Shown: piece after piece, positions 20,619 to 28,223 of the stretch
Layout: the number at the start of each line of letters is the position of its first letter
How positions within the stretch are numbered: position 1 is the first letter of the stretch
Source: Oleiharenicola lentus
Lineage (GTDB): Bacteria; Verrucomicrobiota; Verrucomicrobiia; Opitutales; Opitutaceae
Direction of reading: 5' to 3'
DNA: 64,000 bases
Assembly: GCF_004118375.1 (NCBI RefSeq)
Contig: NZ_SDHX01000001.1
Location: 1,181,693-1,245,692, forward strand
Made by a program: the position numbers and the translations under genes
Notes under the pieces: generated by a model
What the model saw: the letters and a program-made list of their open reading frames with translations, nothing else
Told to the model about the DNA's origin: nothing
The model's database searches: none

Positions 20619-22884
20619 GCGCGCCGCCTCCGACTCTCCCGCCGCCTTTCGTGCCCGCCTCCGGCGCGCCGAGATGCTCGTGAAGCTCACGCAGCAGGTC
20701 GCCGCGATCGAGAGTCTCGACGAGTTGCTTGCCACCCTCGTGCAGCTCGTGGCCAACGAGACCAACGCCGAGCGCGGCACGCTCTTCCTCAACGACCCCG
20801 TCACGGGCGAACTCTACTCGCGCGTCGCCCAGGGCACCTTCAACCGCGAGATCCGCATCCTCAACACCGCGGGCATCGCCGGCGCCGTGTTTCAGTCCGG
20901 CCAGGGCGAGATCGTGCACAATGCCTACGCCGACCCGCGTTTCCACCGCGAGGTGGACGAGAACACCGGTTTCACGACCAAGTCCGTGCTCTGCGCCCCG
21001 GTGCGCACGGCGCGCGGCGAGGTCATCGGCGTGGTGCAGACGCTGAACAAACGGCGCGGCCGGTTCACGCGCGACGACCTTGGTCTGCTTGAGGCGATGG
21101 CTTTGCAGGCGGCGTCGGCCCTGCAGAGCACGCAGTTCATCGAGAAGATGAAGAAGACGCGGCAGCAGGAGATGGAGTTCCTCGACCTCGTGGCCGACAT
21201 CACCAGCTCGCTCGACCTGTCGCTGCTGCTGCGCCGCGTGATGAGCGAGGCCACGCGCATGCTGAAGGCCGACCGCTCCACGCTGTTCCTCAACAACGAG
21301 AAGACCGGCGAACTCTGGTCCGAGGTGGGCGAGGGGCTCAGCGCCGTGCAGATCAAGCTGCCCAACACCGCGGGCATCGCGGGCGCGGTCTTCCAGTCGG
21401 GCAAGACGATCAACATCCCGCACGCCTACGCCGACCTGCGCTTCAACCCGGCGTTCGACAAAAAGACCGGCTACTTCACCCGCTCCATCCTCTGCGTGCC
21501 CGTCGTCAACAAGCACGGCAAGGTGATCGGCGTCACGCAGGCGCTGAACAAGCGCGGCGGGCCGTTCACCGCCGAGGACGAGGCGCGGCTCAAGGCCTTC
21601 ACCGCGCAGGTCTCCATCGCGCTGGAGAACGCCAAGCTCTTCGACGACGTGCAGACGATGAAGAACTACAACCAGTCGATGCTGGAGAGCATGTCGAACG
21701 GCGTCATCACCCTCGCCGAGGACGGCCGGATCCAGACCTGCAACGCCGCCGGCTACCGCATCCTGAAATACCGCGAGGCCGACGTGATCGGGAAGAACGC
21801 GGCCGATTTCTTCACCGGCGCCAATGCCTGGATTGTCGAGCGTCTCAAGGTGGTGAGCGAGGGCCGCAAGACCGACGTGCTGATGGACGCCGAGATGGAG
21901 GCGCGCGGCGAGAAGCTGAGCGTCAACCTCACCGTCCAGCCGCTCATCAGCCTCAAGGGTGCGCGCGCCGGCACGCTGCTCATGCTGGAAAACATCAGCA
22001 ACGAGAAGCGCATGAAATCCACGATGGCGCGCTACATGGACCCCGGCCTCGCCGACCGCCTGCTCGCCGCGGGCGGAGAGATCCTCGGCGGCCAGAGCGT
22101 CGAGGCCACGATGCTGTTCTCCGACATCCGCGCCTTCACCACGCTGACCGAGGAGCTGGGCGCGCAGGGCACGGTCGCGCTGCTCAACGAGTATTTCACG
22201 GTGATGGTGAACTGCATCACGCAGGAGGGCGGCATGCTCGACAAGTTCATCGGCGACGCAATCATGGCCGAGTTCGGCATCCCGGTCGCGCGCGGCGACG
22301 ACGCCGACCGCGCCGTGCGCGCCGCCATCGCCATGACCACGGAGCTGCGCGCGCTCAACCGCACGCGCCAGGAGCGCGGCCAGAAGCCCATCCTCATGGG
22401 CATCGGCCTGAACACCGACACCGTGGTGTCGGGCAACATCGGATCGCCGAAGCGCATGGATTTCACGGTCATCGGCGACGGCGTGAACCTCGCCTCGCGG
22501 CTGGAGAGCGCGTGCAAGGAGTATTCGGCGCAGATCCTCATCAGCGAGTTCACGCGGACGAAGCTCAAGGGCACCTACCGCACGCGCGAGGTGGACCGCG
22601 TGATCGTGAAGGGCAAGACCGAGCCGGTTGGCGTGCACGAGGTGCTCGACTACCACACCGAAGAAAGCTTCCCGCACCTGTCCGAGGTGCTGAGCCAGTT
22701 TCGCGGCGCGCTCGGCTACTACCGCAAAGGCGACTTCGACCGCGCCATCAAGTCCTTCAAGGAAGCGCTCAGCCTCCACCCCGGCGACAGGCTCAGCGCG
22801 ACCTACATCGAGCGCTGCGAATACCTCAAAGCCCATCCGCCCGAGGGAAAATGGGACGGCGTGTGGGTGATGAAGTCGAAGTAG
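20608..22884 (+). CDS. Adenylate/guanylate cyclase with GAF-GAF-PAS sensors and TPR tail
   Basis: Class III nucleotide cyclase of 758 residues. Start at ATG 20,608, preceded by GGAGG at 7 bases. Two GAF domains lie at about 15-170 and 180-345; both carry the block NTAGIAGAVFQSG(Q/K) and a NKR region, indicating an internal duplication. A PAS domain follows (about 350-460; VITLAEDGRIQTCNAAGYRI). The cyclase domain is at about 485-660 with metal-binding MLFSDIRAFTTL and DKFIGDAIMAEFG and the MDFTVIGDGVNLASRLES motif. A TPR-like tail (YYRKGDFDRAIKSFKEALSL) ends the protein. This layout resembles cyanobacterial CyaB-type cyclases, whose GAF domains bind cyclic nucleotide. No membrane segment, so cytosolic. 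Confidence 0.93.
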   Translation: MSAKRAASDSPAAFRARLRRAEMLVKLTQQVAAIESLDELLATLVQLVANETNAERGTLFLNDPVTGELYSRVAQGTFNREIRILNTAGIAGAVFQSGQGEIVHNAYADPRFHREVDENTGFTTKSVLCAPVRTARGEVIGVVQTLNKRRGRFTRDDLGLLEAMALQAASALQSTQFIEKMKKTRQQEMEFLDLVADITSSLDLSLLLRRVMSEATRMLKADRSTLFLNNEKTGELWSEVGEGLSAVQIKLPNTAGIAGAVFQSGKTINIPHAYADLRFNPAFDKKTGYFTRSILCVPVVNKHGKVIGVTQALNKRGGPFTAEDEARLKAFTAQVSIALENAKLFDDVQTMKNYNQSMLESMSNGVITLAEDGRIQTCNAAGYRILKYREADVIGKNAADFFTGANAWIVERLKVVSEGRKTDVLMDAEMEARGEKLSVNLTVQPLISLKGARAGTLLMLENISNEKRMKSTMARYMDPGLADRLLAAGGEILGGQSVEATMLFSDIRAFTTLTEELGAQGTVALLNEYFTVMVNCITQEGGMLDKFIGDAIMAEFGIPVARGDDADRAVRAAIAMTTELRALNRTRQERGQKPILMGIGLNTDTVVSGNIGSPKRMDFTVIGDGVNLASRLESACKEYSAQILISEFTRTKLKGTYRTREVDRVIVKGKTEPVGVHEVLDYHTEESFPHLSEVLSQFRGALGYYRKGDFDRAIKSFKEALSLHPGDRLSATYIERCEYLKAHPPEGKWDGVWVMKSK

Positions 22885-23106
22885 GGTTGCCCACGGAATT
22901 CACGGAAAACACAGAAAGGCGGAAGAGTTTCGCAGCCTGTCATGCTGAGCGCAGCGAAGCATCCAGAGGAAGCGCAACGGATGTCCGTGATCGCTGGATC
23001 CTTCGCTGCGCTCAGGATGACAGGTCGGTGGTGGAGGCGGGACTGATCGTGCCGCCTCCAGTCCAACGTTCTACCTTCGTCGCTGAGCTTTCCGTCCGGC
23101 GGACGG
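22885..23106. repeat. Intergenic repeat with long inverted arms
   Basis: CCTGTCATGCTGAGCGCAGC (from about 22,936) is matched by the inverted arm GCTGCGCTCAGGATGACAGG (ending about 23,026). The arms enclose GAAGCATCCAG and CTGGATCCTTC inner arms and a 30-base centre. This is the GTCATGCTGAGCG-AGCGAAGCATCC repeat found between genes in many bacteria. A GGAATTCACGGAAAACACAG segment precedes it. The copy lies between two converging genes. Confidence 0.75.
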
Positions 23107-23730
23107 TCACTCCTTCACTTCCGCCTCGGCGGGTTGTTTCTCGCCCTCGGTTTCTTCCTCCTCGTCGTCGAGCAGGCTGGGCTCCTCGTTGCGTTTGGCG
23201 ATCCACTCCATCACGCCGGCGAAGAGGCCGGTGAACATGAGGTCGCCGAAGAGGGTGTTGCGGAAAAAATAGATCGTGGGCGGATACTCCGGGTGGCCGA
23301 TCGTGAGCGCCTGCCACCAGCCGGCGAGGGTCTTGGCGTAGAAGGCGTCGCTCCACCACGACAGCGTGTTGGTGACGAAGTAGAACAGCAGCGCACCGAG
23401 CAGGGAGCCGTTGAGCAGCCAGAGCCAGGATTTGCGGGTGGACACCCACCAGCCGAGTCCGAGGCCGGCGGCGAAGCTGATCACGCGGGCGACGTAGCCG
23501 GTCCACTCCAGGTGGTAGCCATATTCGCGGGCGTAGAACCAGTTGACGTAAAGATCCGTGAGGCAGAGCCCCGCGAAAGGCAGCAGCCACAGGCGCTTGT
23601 CGCGGAAATACACGGCGCCGCAGAACGCGATCGCGGCGAACGGCGCAAAATTGGCCCAGGTCATGTCCAGCGTCGGCAGCACCCGGTAGGCGAGTGCGAG
23701 CAGGATGAGGACGATGGCGGCGGTGCGCAT
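23107..23730 (-). CDS. DUF6580-like polytopic membrane protein
   Basis: 207 residues with about six membrane segments (IVLILLALAYRVLP, FAPFAAIAFCGAVYF, LWLLPFAGLCLTDLYV, and more) and an acidic cytoplasmic tail (DDEEEETEGEKQPAEAEVKE). NFAPFAAIAFCGAVYF near the N-terminus resembles DUF6580 proteins, which are related to small-substrate permease-like (ECF S-type) folds. It lies 70 bases downstream of the cobalamin adenosyltransferase on the same strand, so a role in cofactor transport is possible but unproven. Confidence 0.65.
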   Translation of the reverse strand: MRTAAIVLILLALAYRVLPTLDMTWANFAPFAAIAFCGAVYFRDKRLWLLPFAGLCLTDLYVNWFYAREYGYHLEWTGYVARVISFAAGLGLGWWVSTRKSWLWLLNGSLLGALLFYFVTNTLSWWSDAFYAKTLAGWWQALTIGHPEYPPTIYFFRNTLFGDLMFTGLFAGVMEWIAKRNEEPSLLDDEEEETEGEKQPAEAEVKE

Positions 23731-23800
23731 GGAGGATTTTTAGGCCGGGGCGGAGGGGTGGGACAAAACGAAAAAAGCGTCGTTTCGTGTCATTTGCTCC

Positions 23801-24346
23801 TCATGAGTTCTCCGCTTCCCTGGCCATGAGCCAGAGCAAATCCGATGCACGGTTGACATACTGGCCGATGAGCGGGCGCAGGTGGCGGCCGGCTGCGGGG
23901 AGGGCGGCCAGCCGACGCTCGCAGCGGCGGGCGGTGGTGCGGGCGACTTCCAGGGCGGCGGAATAGGGATTGGCGCCCGGCGTGGCCCAGCCGTCGAAGC
24001 GCAGGCCCTTGGCTTCGAGGGCAGCGACGGCAGCGTCGAGGCGGGCGAGGTCGGCTTCGCTGAGGCGGGCAAATTTCGACGCCGCGTGGCGGGCCGCATC
24101 GGCTTCGGCGCAGGAGACCTCGCCCATGAGCGCGATCAGGTCGCGCTGGATGGCTTCGAGCGGGGCCGCGTCGGTGCCGGGCGCGCGCGCGGCCTTGGCG
24201 GCGCCGATGGCCACGTTGAGTTCATCGAGCGTGCCGACGGCCTCGATCTGAGGGTGATCCTTGGGCACGCGCTGGCCGTAGAGCAGGCTGGTGGTGCCGT
24301 CGTCGCCCTTGCGCGTGGCGATGGACTGGGGGCGGGAACCGCTCAT
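23801..24346 (-). CDS. pduO: PduO-type cob(I)alamin adenosyltransferase
   Basis: Transfers the adenosyl group of ATP to cob(I)alamin, forming adenosylcobalamin. 181 residues, normal for the PduO/MMAB type. Visible motifs: the N-terminal ATP-binding TRKGDDGTTSLLYGQRVPKD, EAVGTLDELNVAIG, and the C-terminal RPLIGQYVNRASDLLWLMAR (family: Y-(L/V)NRLSDLLF). The start lies 3 bases from the stop of peptide deformylase, so the two are co-expressed. With metH and btuB it shows that the organism imports and uses B12. Confidence 0.92.
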   Translation of the reverse strand: MSGSRPQSIATRKGDDGTTSLLYGQRVPKDHPQIEAVGTLDELNVAIGAAKAARAPGTDAAPLEAIQRDLIALMGEVSCAEADAARHAASKFARLSEADLARLDAAVAALEAKGLRFDGWATPGANPYSAALEVARTTARRCERRLAALPAAGRHLRPLIGQYVNRASDLLWLMAREAENS

Positions 24347-24349
24347 CGC

Positions 24350-24919
24350 TCAGGGCTTCTTGCCGGCGTCGCGGGTCTGCTTCTTGAGGGCCTTCAGCTC
24401 CGGGTCGATGACGGCAAGGACGTCCTTGGCCATGCGGTCGATGAAGAGGATGCCCTGGAGGTGGTCGAACTCGTGTTGCACACAACGCGCGAGCAGGCCG
24501 TTGCAGCGCAGCGTGTGCGGCGTGCCGGACACGTCCTGGAACTTGACCGTGACCTCGTCGGGGCGCACGACGTCGCCGCGGATCTCGGGGAAGGACAGGC
24601 AGCCTTCCTCGTAGGAAGTGGTCGGCTCGGGCACGATCTTGAGGTCGGGGTTCACGAGCGTGAGCGGCATGAAGAGCTCCAGCGGCGGACGGGCTCCGTC
24701 GTATTCCCAGGCAAAATCGGCCTGAGTCTCGCGCAGGTCGAGCACGCAGAGCTGGAGGGCCTGCCCGATTTGCTGGGCGGCGAGGCCGATGCCGTTCGCC
24801 GCGTGCATGGTGTCAATCATGTCTTCCGCCAGCTGGGCGAGGGCAGCGTCGAACTTTTCCACCTTCACGCCTTTTTTGCGCAGGACGGGGCTGTTGAAGT
24901 GAACGATCGGGAGAACCAT
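24350..24919 (-). CDS. def: Peptide deformylase
   Basis: Removes the N-formyl group from nascent proteins; Fe/Zn metalloenzyme in the cytosol. 189 residues from ATG 24,919. All three motifs are present: GIGLAAQQIG (motif 1), EEGCLSFPEI (motif 2, metal Cys) and QHEFDHLQGILF (motif 3, HExxH). The open frame extends 55 codons further upstream, but that part shows no deformylase sequence; MVLPIVHFNSPVLRKK is the normal beginning. The cobalamin adenosyltransferase follows after 3 bases. Confidence 0.96.
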   Translation of the reverse strand: MVLPIVHFNSPVLRKKGVKVEKFDAALAQLAEDMIDTMHAANGIGLAAQQIGQALQLCVLDLRETQADFAWEYDGARPPLELFMPLTLVNPDLKIVPEPTTSYEEGCLSFPEIRGDVVRPDEVTVKFQDVSGTPHTLRCNGLLARCVQHEFDHLQGILFIDRMAKDVLAVIDPELKALKKQTRDAGKKP

Positions 24920-25067
24920 GGGTGAGGAGGAGGGACGGCGCAGGCTATTTGTCGTCGCAGACGGGCGGCAAATCTTTTGTTCCCGGTCGCTGGCCGGGTG
25001 ACGGGACCGCGTCCCGGGGACGCTTCCGCCATTTACAGCCGGGCCGGCAATGCCCTGACTCCCCCGC

Positions 25068-26096
25068 GTGAATCTGCTGCCCAACCTGCTCGACTCGCTC
25101 GCGCTGAACGACCCGCTTGCCTACCTCGTGGTCTTCCTGGGCGTGTCGCTGCTCATGCTCTGGCGCCTGGAGGCGATGCTGGATTCCGGCCTGGAGGGCA
25201 CGGCGCTCGGGACCCTGCTGCTGCCCTACTGCTCGGGACTGGGGAACCTGATCTTCGTGGCGCTGATGGTGCCGAAGTTCGGGGCCGCGTCGGAGGTGCT
25301 CACCAACTGCCTCGTGAACAACGTCACCAATCTCACGCTGCTGCTCGGGGTGCCGGCGTTGTGCTGGGGGCTCGCGATCCTGCCCGGCGCGGGCGGCGGC
25401 AAGGGCGGCAAGGCCGGGGGCAAGGCTGCCCGGCCGACGAAGGGCGGCGGCACCGAGGCGCAGATCAACCGGCTCTCGCTGCTGCTCACGCTGACGGCCG
25501 TGTTGTTCTTCACGGCGGCGGTCTGGTTGCTCGGGCGCGATGGTAAACTCACCGAGACCGACGGCTGGGCGCTCATCGGGCTCTTCCTCTTCTGGCAGTG
25601 TGTGCAGGTGTTCGACGTGATGAAGCACAACGTGCGGCACCGGGTCTCCTTCGGCTGGAAGTTTTACGCCGATGGGCTGGTCGTGCTGGTTTGCGCCTAT
25701 TTTCTCTTCGAGACCATCGACTGGCTCGTGTCATGGATCTCGGCCCAGCGCACCGGCTTCATCAGCCGCGACAACCTCGGCTGGGTGACCGGCTGGCTCA
25801 TGGTGCTGCCCAACGCCATCCTCGCGCTCTACTGGGGTTGGCGGCGGCGGGCGGACGTGGTGTTCAGTTCCCAGGTCGGCGACGGTCATATCTGCATTCC
25901 GCTGTGCCTCGGCCTGTTCGCGCTGGCGAAGCCCGTGCCGGTGCCGGCCTTCGCGCTCAACTCCTTCCTGCTGATCTGCGGTGCGGCGGTGACGCACATG
26001 CTGTTCCTTGCCTTGGCCGGCGGCCTGCCGCGCTGGGCCGGCGCGCTGATGTGCGCGGCGTATGGCGGATTTGTCTATCTCGGCCTGGCCGGCTGA
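25068..26096 (+). CDS. Na+/Ca2+ exchanger-family membrane protein
   Basis: 342 residues, about ten membrane segments, GTG start. The two pseudo-symmetrical alpha-repeat regions are visible: SGLGNLIFVALMVPKFGAAS with TNCLVNNVTNLTLLLGVPA in the first half, and GWLMVLPNAILALYWGWRRR in the second, comparable to the G-(N/S)-xxx and N/P-rich ion-binding segments of CaCA antiporters. A central cytoplasmic loop is Gly/Lys-rich (GGGKGGKAGGKAARPTKGGG). The substrate cation is not determined by sequence. The small gene downstream is convergent, 16 bases away. Confidence 0.75.
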   Translation: MNLLPNLLDSLALNDPLAYLVVFLGVSLLMLWRLEAMLDSGLEGTALGTLLLPYCSGLGNLIFVALMVPKFGAASEVLTNCLVNNVTNLTLLLGVPALCWGLAILPGAGGGKGGKAGGKAARPTKGGGTEAQINRLSLLLTLTAVLFFTAAVWLLGRDGKLTETDGWALIGLFLFWQCVQVFDVMKHNVRHRVSFGWKFYADGLVVLVCAYFLFETIDWLVSWISAQRTGFISRDNLGWVTGWLMVLPNAILALYWGWRRRADVVFSSQVGDGHICIPLCLGLFALAKPVPVPAFALNSFLLICGAAVTHMLFLALAGGLPRWAGALMCAAYGGFVYLGLAG

Positions 26097-26112
26097 ACCC
26101 GTCGCGGACCGC

Positions 26113-26529
26113 TCAGTCCAGCGGATCGGCCCGGAAGGCGGAGGCCAGCTCGGCAAACGGCCGCTGCGCCGCGAGCCACTGCGGATCCTTACGGATGTCG
26201 TCCATCGACATCGTCGTGTTGTTGCAAAACAGGTAGGCGCCGGGGCCGAGGCGGATGCAGGCGTCGAAGTGCGCGCCATGGGCGTTGGGCGCGAACTCGA
26301 AGTCGCCGACGGCCATCTTGCGGCCCTGGATCTCGGTCTGCAGCGGGGCAATGTCGGTCTTGAAGCGGCGCTGGTAGGATTCCGCGCGCGGACCGTGGTA
26401 GGCGAGGATGGCGCCGGCCTCGCTGCCGAGCTTCACGAGCACCCACTCGTCGAAGAGCGGCCGCTTGAACAGGCTGTCCATGCGACCGAAGGCGAGGATG
26501 ACGGCAGTGCGGGCGTCGGCGAGATTCAT
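26113..26529 (-). CDS. Conserved hypothetical protein, small soluble
   Basis: 138 residues with mixed alpha/beta character (LFDEWVLVKLGSEAGAILAY early; CIRLGPGAYLFCNNTTMSMD later) and no signal peptide. No domain recognised. It lies between a convergent exchanger gene and a divergent DUF1080 gene; codon use is like the flanks. Confidence 0.6.
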   Translation of the reverse strand: MNLADARTAVILAFGRMDSLFKRPLFDEWVLVKLGSEAGAILAYHGPRAESYQRRFKTDIAPLQTEIQGRKMAVGDFEFAPNAHGAHFDACIRLGPGAYLFCNNTTMSMDDIRKDPQWLAAQRPFAELASAFRADPLD

Positions 26530-26651
26530 GCGGGGGATTTTTCAGCCCCGGTCTGGCGTGGCCAGAAGATTCTTGGCCGAAGCCGCGCGGGCGCGCGTCC
26601 GGTTTGCGTTGGACAGCTCCGGGCGGGCGAATCAAGCTGTCGGCTCGCCCC

Positions 26652-27713
26652 ATGAAAAACCCGTCAATCTGCCTCCTCGGCCTGCTCGCCTTCCTTTCCG
26701 CCACCCGTCTCGTTGCCCAGCCTGATCCCGCCTGGCTCGTGCACGACCGGGACCGGCCGCTGCCGCCGGTGGTGGACCCCGGCACCCCGAGCACGCAGGA
26801 GCAACCCGGCCGGCCCCCCTCCGACGCCGTGGTGCTGTTTGACGGCCAGAGCCTCGCCAACTGGGTGGCCATGGATGGTTCCCTGACCAAGTGGGTGGTG
26901 AAGGACGGCGCGCTGGAGTGCGTGCCCGGCAGCGGTTACATCCGCACGCTCGCCGGTTTCGGCGACTGCCAGCTGCACATCGAGTGGACCGCCCCGACCA
27001 AGGTCGAGGGCAGCAGCCAGGGACGTGGCAACAGCGGCGTGTTCTTTGGCCGCGGCCGGTACGAGGTGCAGGTGCTCGATTCCCACGACAACAAGACCTA
27101 CGCCGACGGTTCGGCCGGTTCGGTTTACAGCCAGTATCCGCCGCTGGCGAACGTCACGCGCGCGCCCGGCCAGTGGCAGACCTACGACATCATCTGGACC
27201 GCCCCCCGCTTCGACGATGCCGGCAAACTGATCTCGAAGGCGCGGGTCACCGTGCTGCACAACGGCGTGCTGGTGCAGAACAACGTCGAGCTGACCGGTC
27301 CCACCACGTGGATCGGCCGCCCGCCCTATGAGGCCCATCCCGAGCGCCTGCCCATCGCCATGCAGGACCACGGCAATCCCGTCCGCTACCGCAACATCTG
27401 GGTGCGCGAACTGGGCCAGCATCGCCACCCGGCCCTGGTGCTCGCCGACACCCTGCTCGAGACTTACGTGGGCGATTACGGCCGTCCCGGCCAGTGGAAC
27501 ACGGCGAAGATCAGCCGCCTGCCCGACGGCCGGCTTGGATTGAAGATGGCCGGCGCCGATCTCGTGCTCACCGCCGCTTCGACCACGCATTTCTACGCCG
27601 CCGGCACCGACGTCCAGGTGAAGTTCGACTTCACCGGCGACAAGAAGAAGGCGCAGGTCACCGTCGGTGAGGACTTCGCCCGCGCGATGGTCCTGGAGCG
27701 TGCGACCCCCTGA
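26652..27713 (+). CDS. Secreted DUF1080 (3-keto-disaccharide hydrolase-type) protein
   Basis: 353 residues from ATG 26,652, which precedes a clear signal peptide (ICLLGLLAFLSATRLVAQ). The main domain is a beta-jelly-roll of the DUF1080 family: VVLFDGQSLANWVAMDG, WVVKDGALECVPGSGYIRT, CQLHIEWTAP, GRGNSGVFFGRGRYEVQVLD, then MQDHGNPVRYRNIWVREL. Related enzymes cleave 3-keto-glycosides in Bacteroidota and Verrucomicrobiota. A second C-terminal beta region (about 260-353) follows. Function is likely extracytoplasmic carbohydrate turnover. The small secreted gene downstream may be co-transcribed (65-base gap). Confidence 0.88.
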   Translation: MKNPSICLLGLLAFLSATRLVAQPDPAWLVHDRDRPLPPVVDPGTPSTQEQPGRPPSDAVVLFDGQSLANWVAMDGSLTKWVVKDGALECVPGSGYIRTLAGFGDCQLHIEWTAPTKVEGSSQGRGNSGVFFGRGRYEVQVLDSHDNKTYADGSAGSVYSQYPPLANVTRAPGQWQTYDIIWTAPRFDDAGKLISKARVTVLHNGVLVQNNVELTGPTTWIGRPPYEAHPERLPIAMQDHGNPVRYRNIWVRELGQHRHPALVLADTLLETYVGDYGRPGQWNTAKISRLPDGRLGLKMAGADLVLTAASTTHFYAAGTDVQVKFDFTGDKKKAQVTVGEDFARAMVLERATP

Positions 27714-27778
27714 GCCCGGAGCCCGCGCGACCAAAAATTGCGAGAGAACCCGGTTTCATTTTACCTGTCAGACCTCCC

Positions 27779-28204
27779 ATGAAAATCAGCCACCTGCTCC
27801 TGTCCCTGTTGCTCACCGCACTCCCGGCCCTGGCGATCGAACGCGGCCTGACCATCACGGCGCCCGCCGGGGTGAAGCCCGGCGAAAACATCCATGTCGT
27901 GGTGACCGCGAACACCGCGGCGACCGACGGTGAGCAGATCGGCTTTTTCCAGGTCGAGTATTCCAGCGACGGCGGCAAGTCGTGGATTCCGGTCTATGCG
28001 GAAAAGGTCGGCCGCTCCCACACGCGGGCGATCGACTTCCGGGCCGGCGCGGCTGGCTCCCCGGCGATGGTCCGGGCGCGCATGGCCTACCGCGGCGGCA
28101 AGTCCGGCGACGTGGATTTTGCCGGCAAGCCGCTCGACTGGGGCGGCAGCTGGACCAAGTGGGCAACTCCGCCCGCAAAGAGCGTGACCATCGAGGTCAA
28201 GTAA
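27779..28204 (+). CDS. Small secreted Ig-like protein (paralogue A)
   Basis: 141 residues with a signal peptide (LLLSLLLTALPALA) and a single beta-sandwich-like domain: GVKPGENIHVVVTA, EQIGFFQVEYSSDGGKSWIP, VRARMAYRGGKSGDVDFAG, ending WATPPAKSVTIEVK. It is a clear paralogue of the product of 31,139-31,582 (shared EQ-G-FQ--(Y/F)S-DGG--W and W-KW--PPAKSV-I). Function unknown; the pair flanks a GT-C glycosyltransferase and an epimerase gene. Confidence 0.7.
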   Translation: MKISHLLLSLLLTALPALAIERGLTITAPAGVKPGENIHVVVTANTAATDGEQIGFFQVEYSSDGGKSWIPVYAEKVGRSHTRAIDFRAGAAGSPAMVRARMAYRGGKSGDVDFAGKPLDWGGSWTKWATPPAKSVTIEVK

Positions 28205-28223
28205 GGCGCTCGCGCCACCGGTC

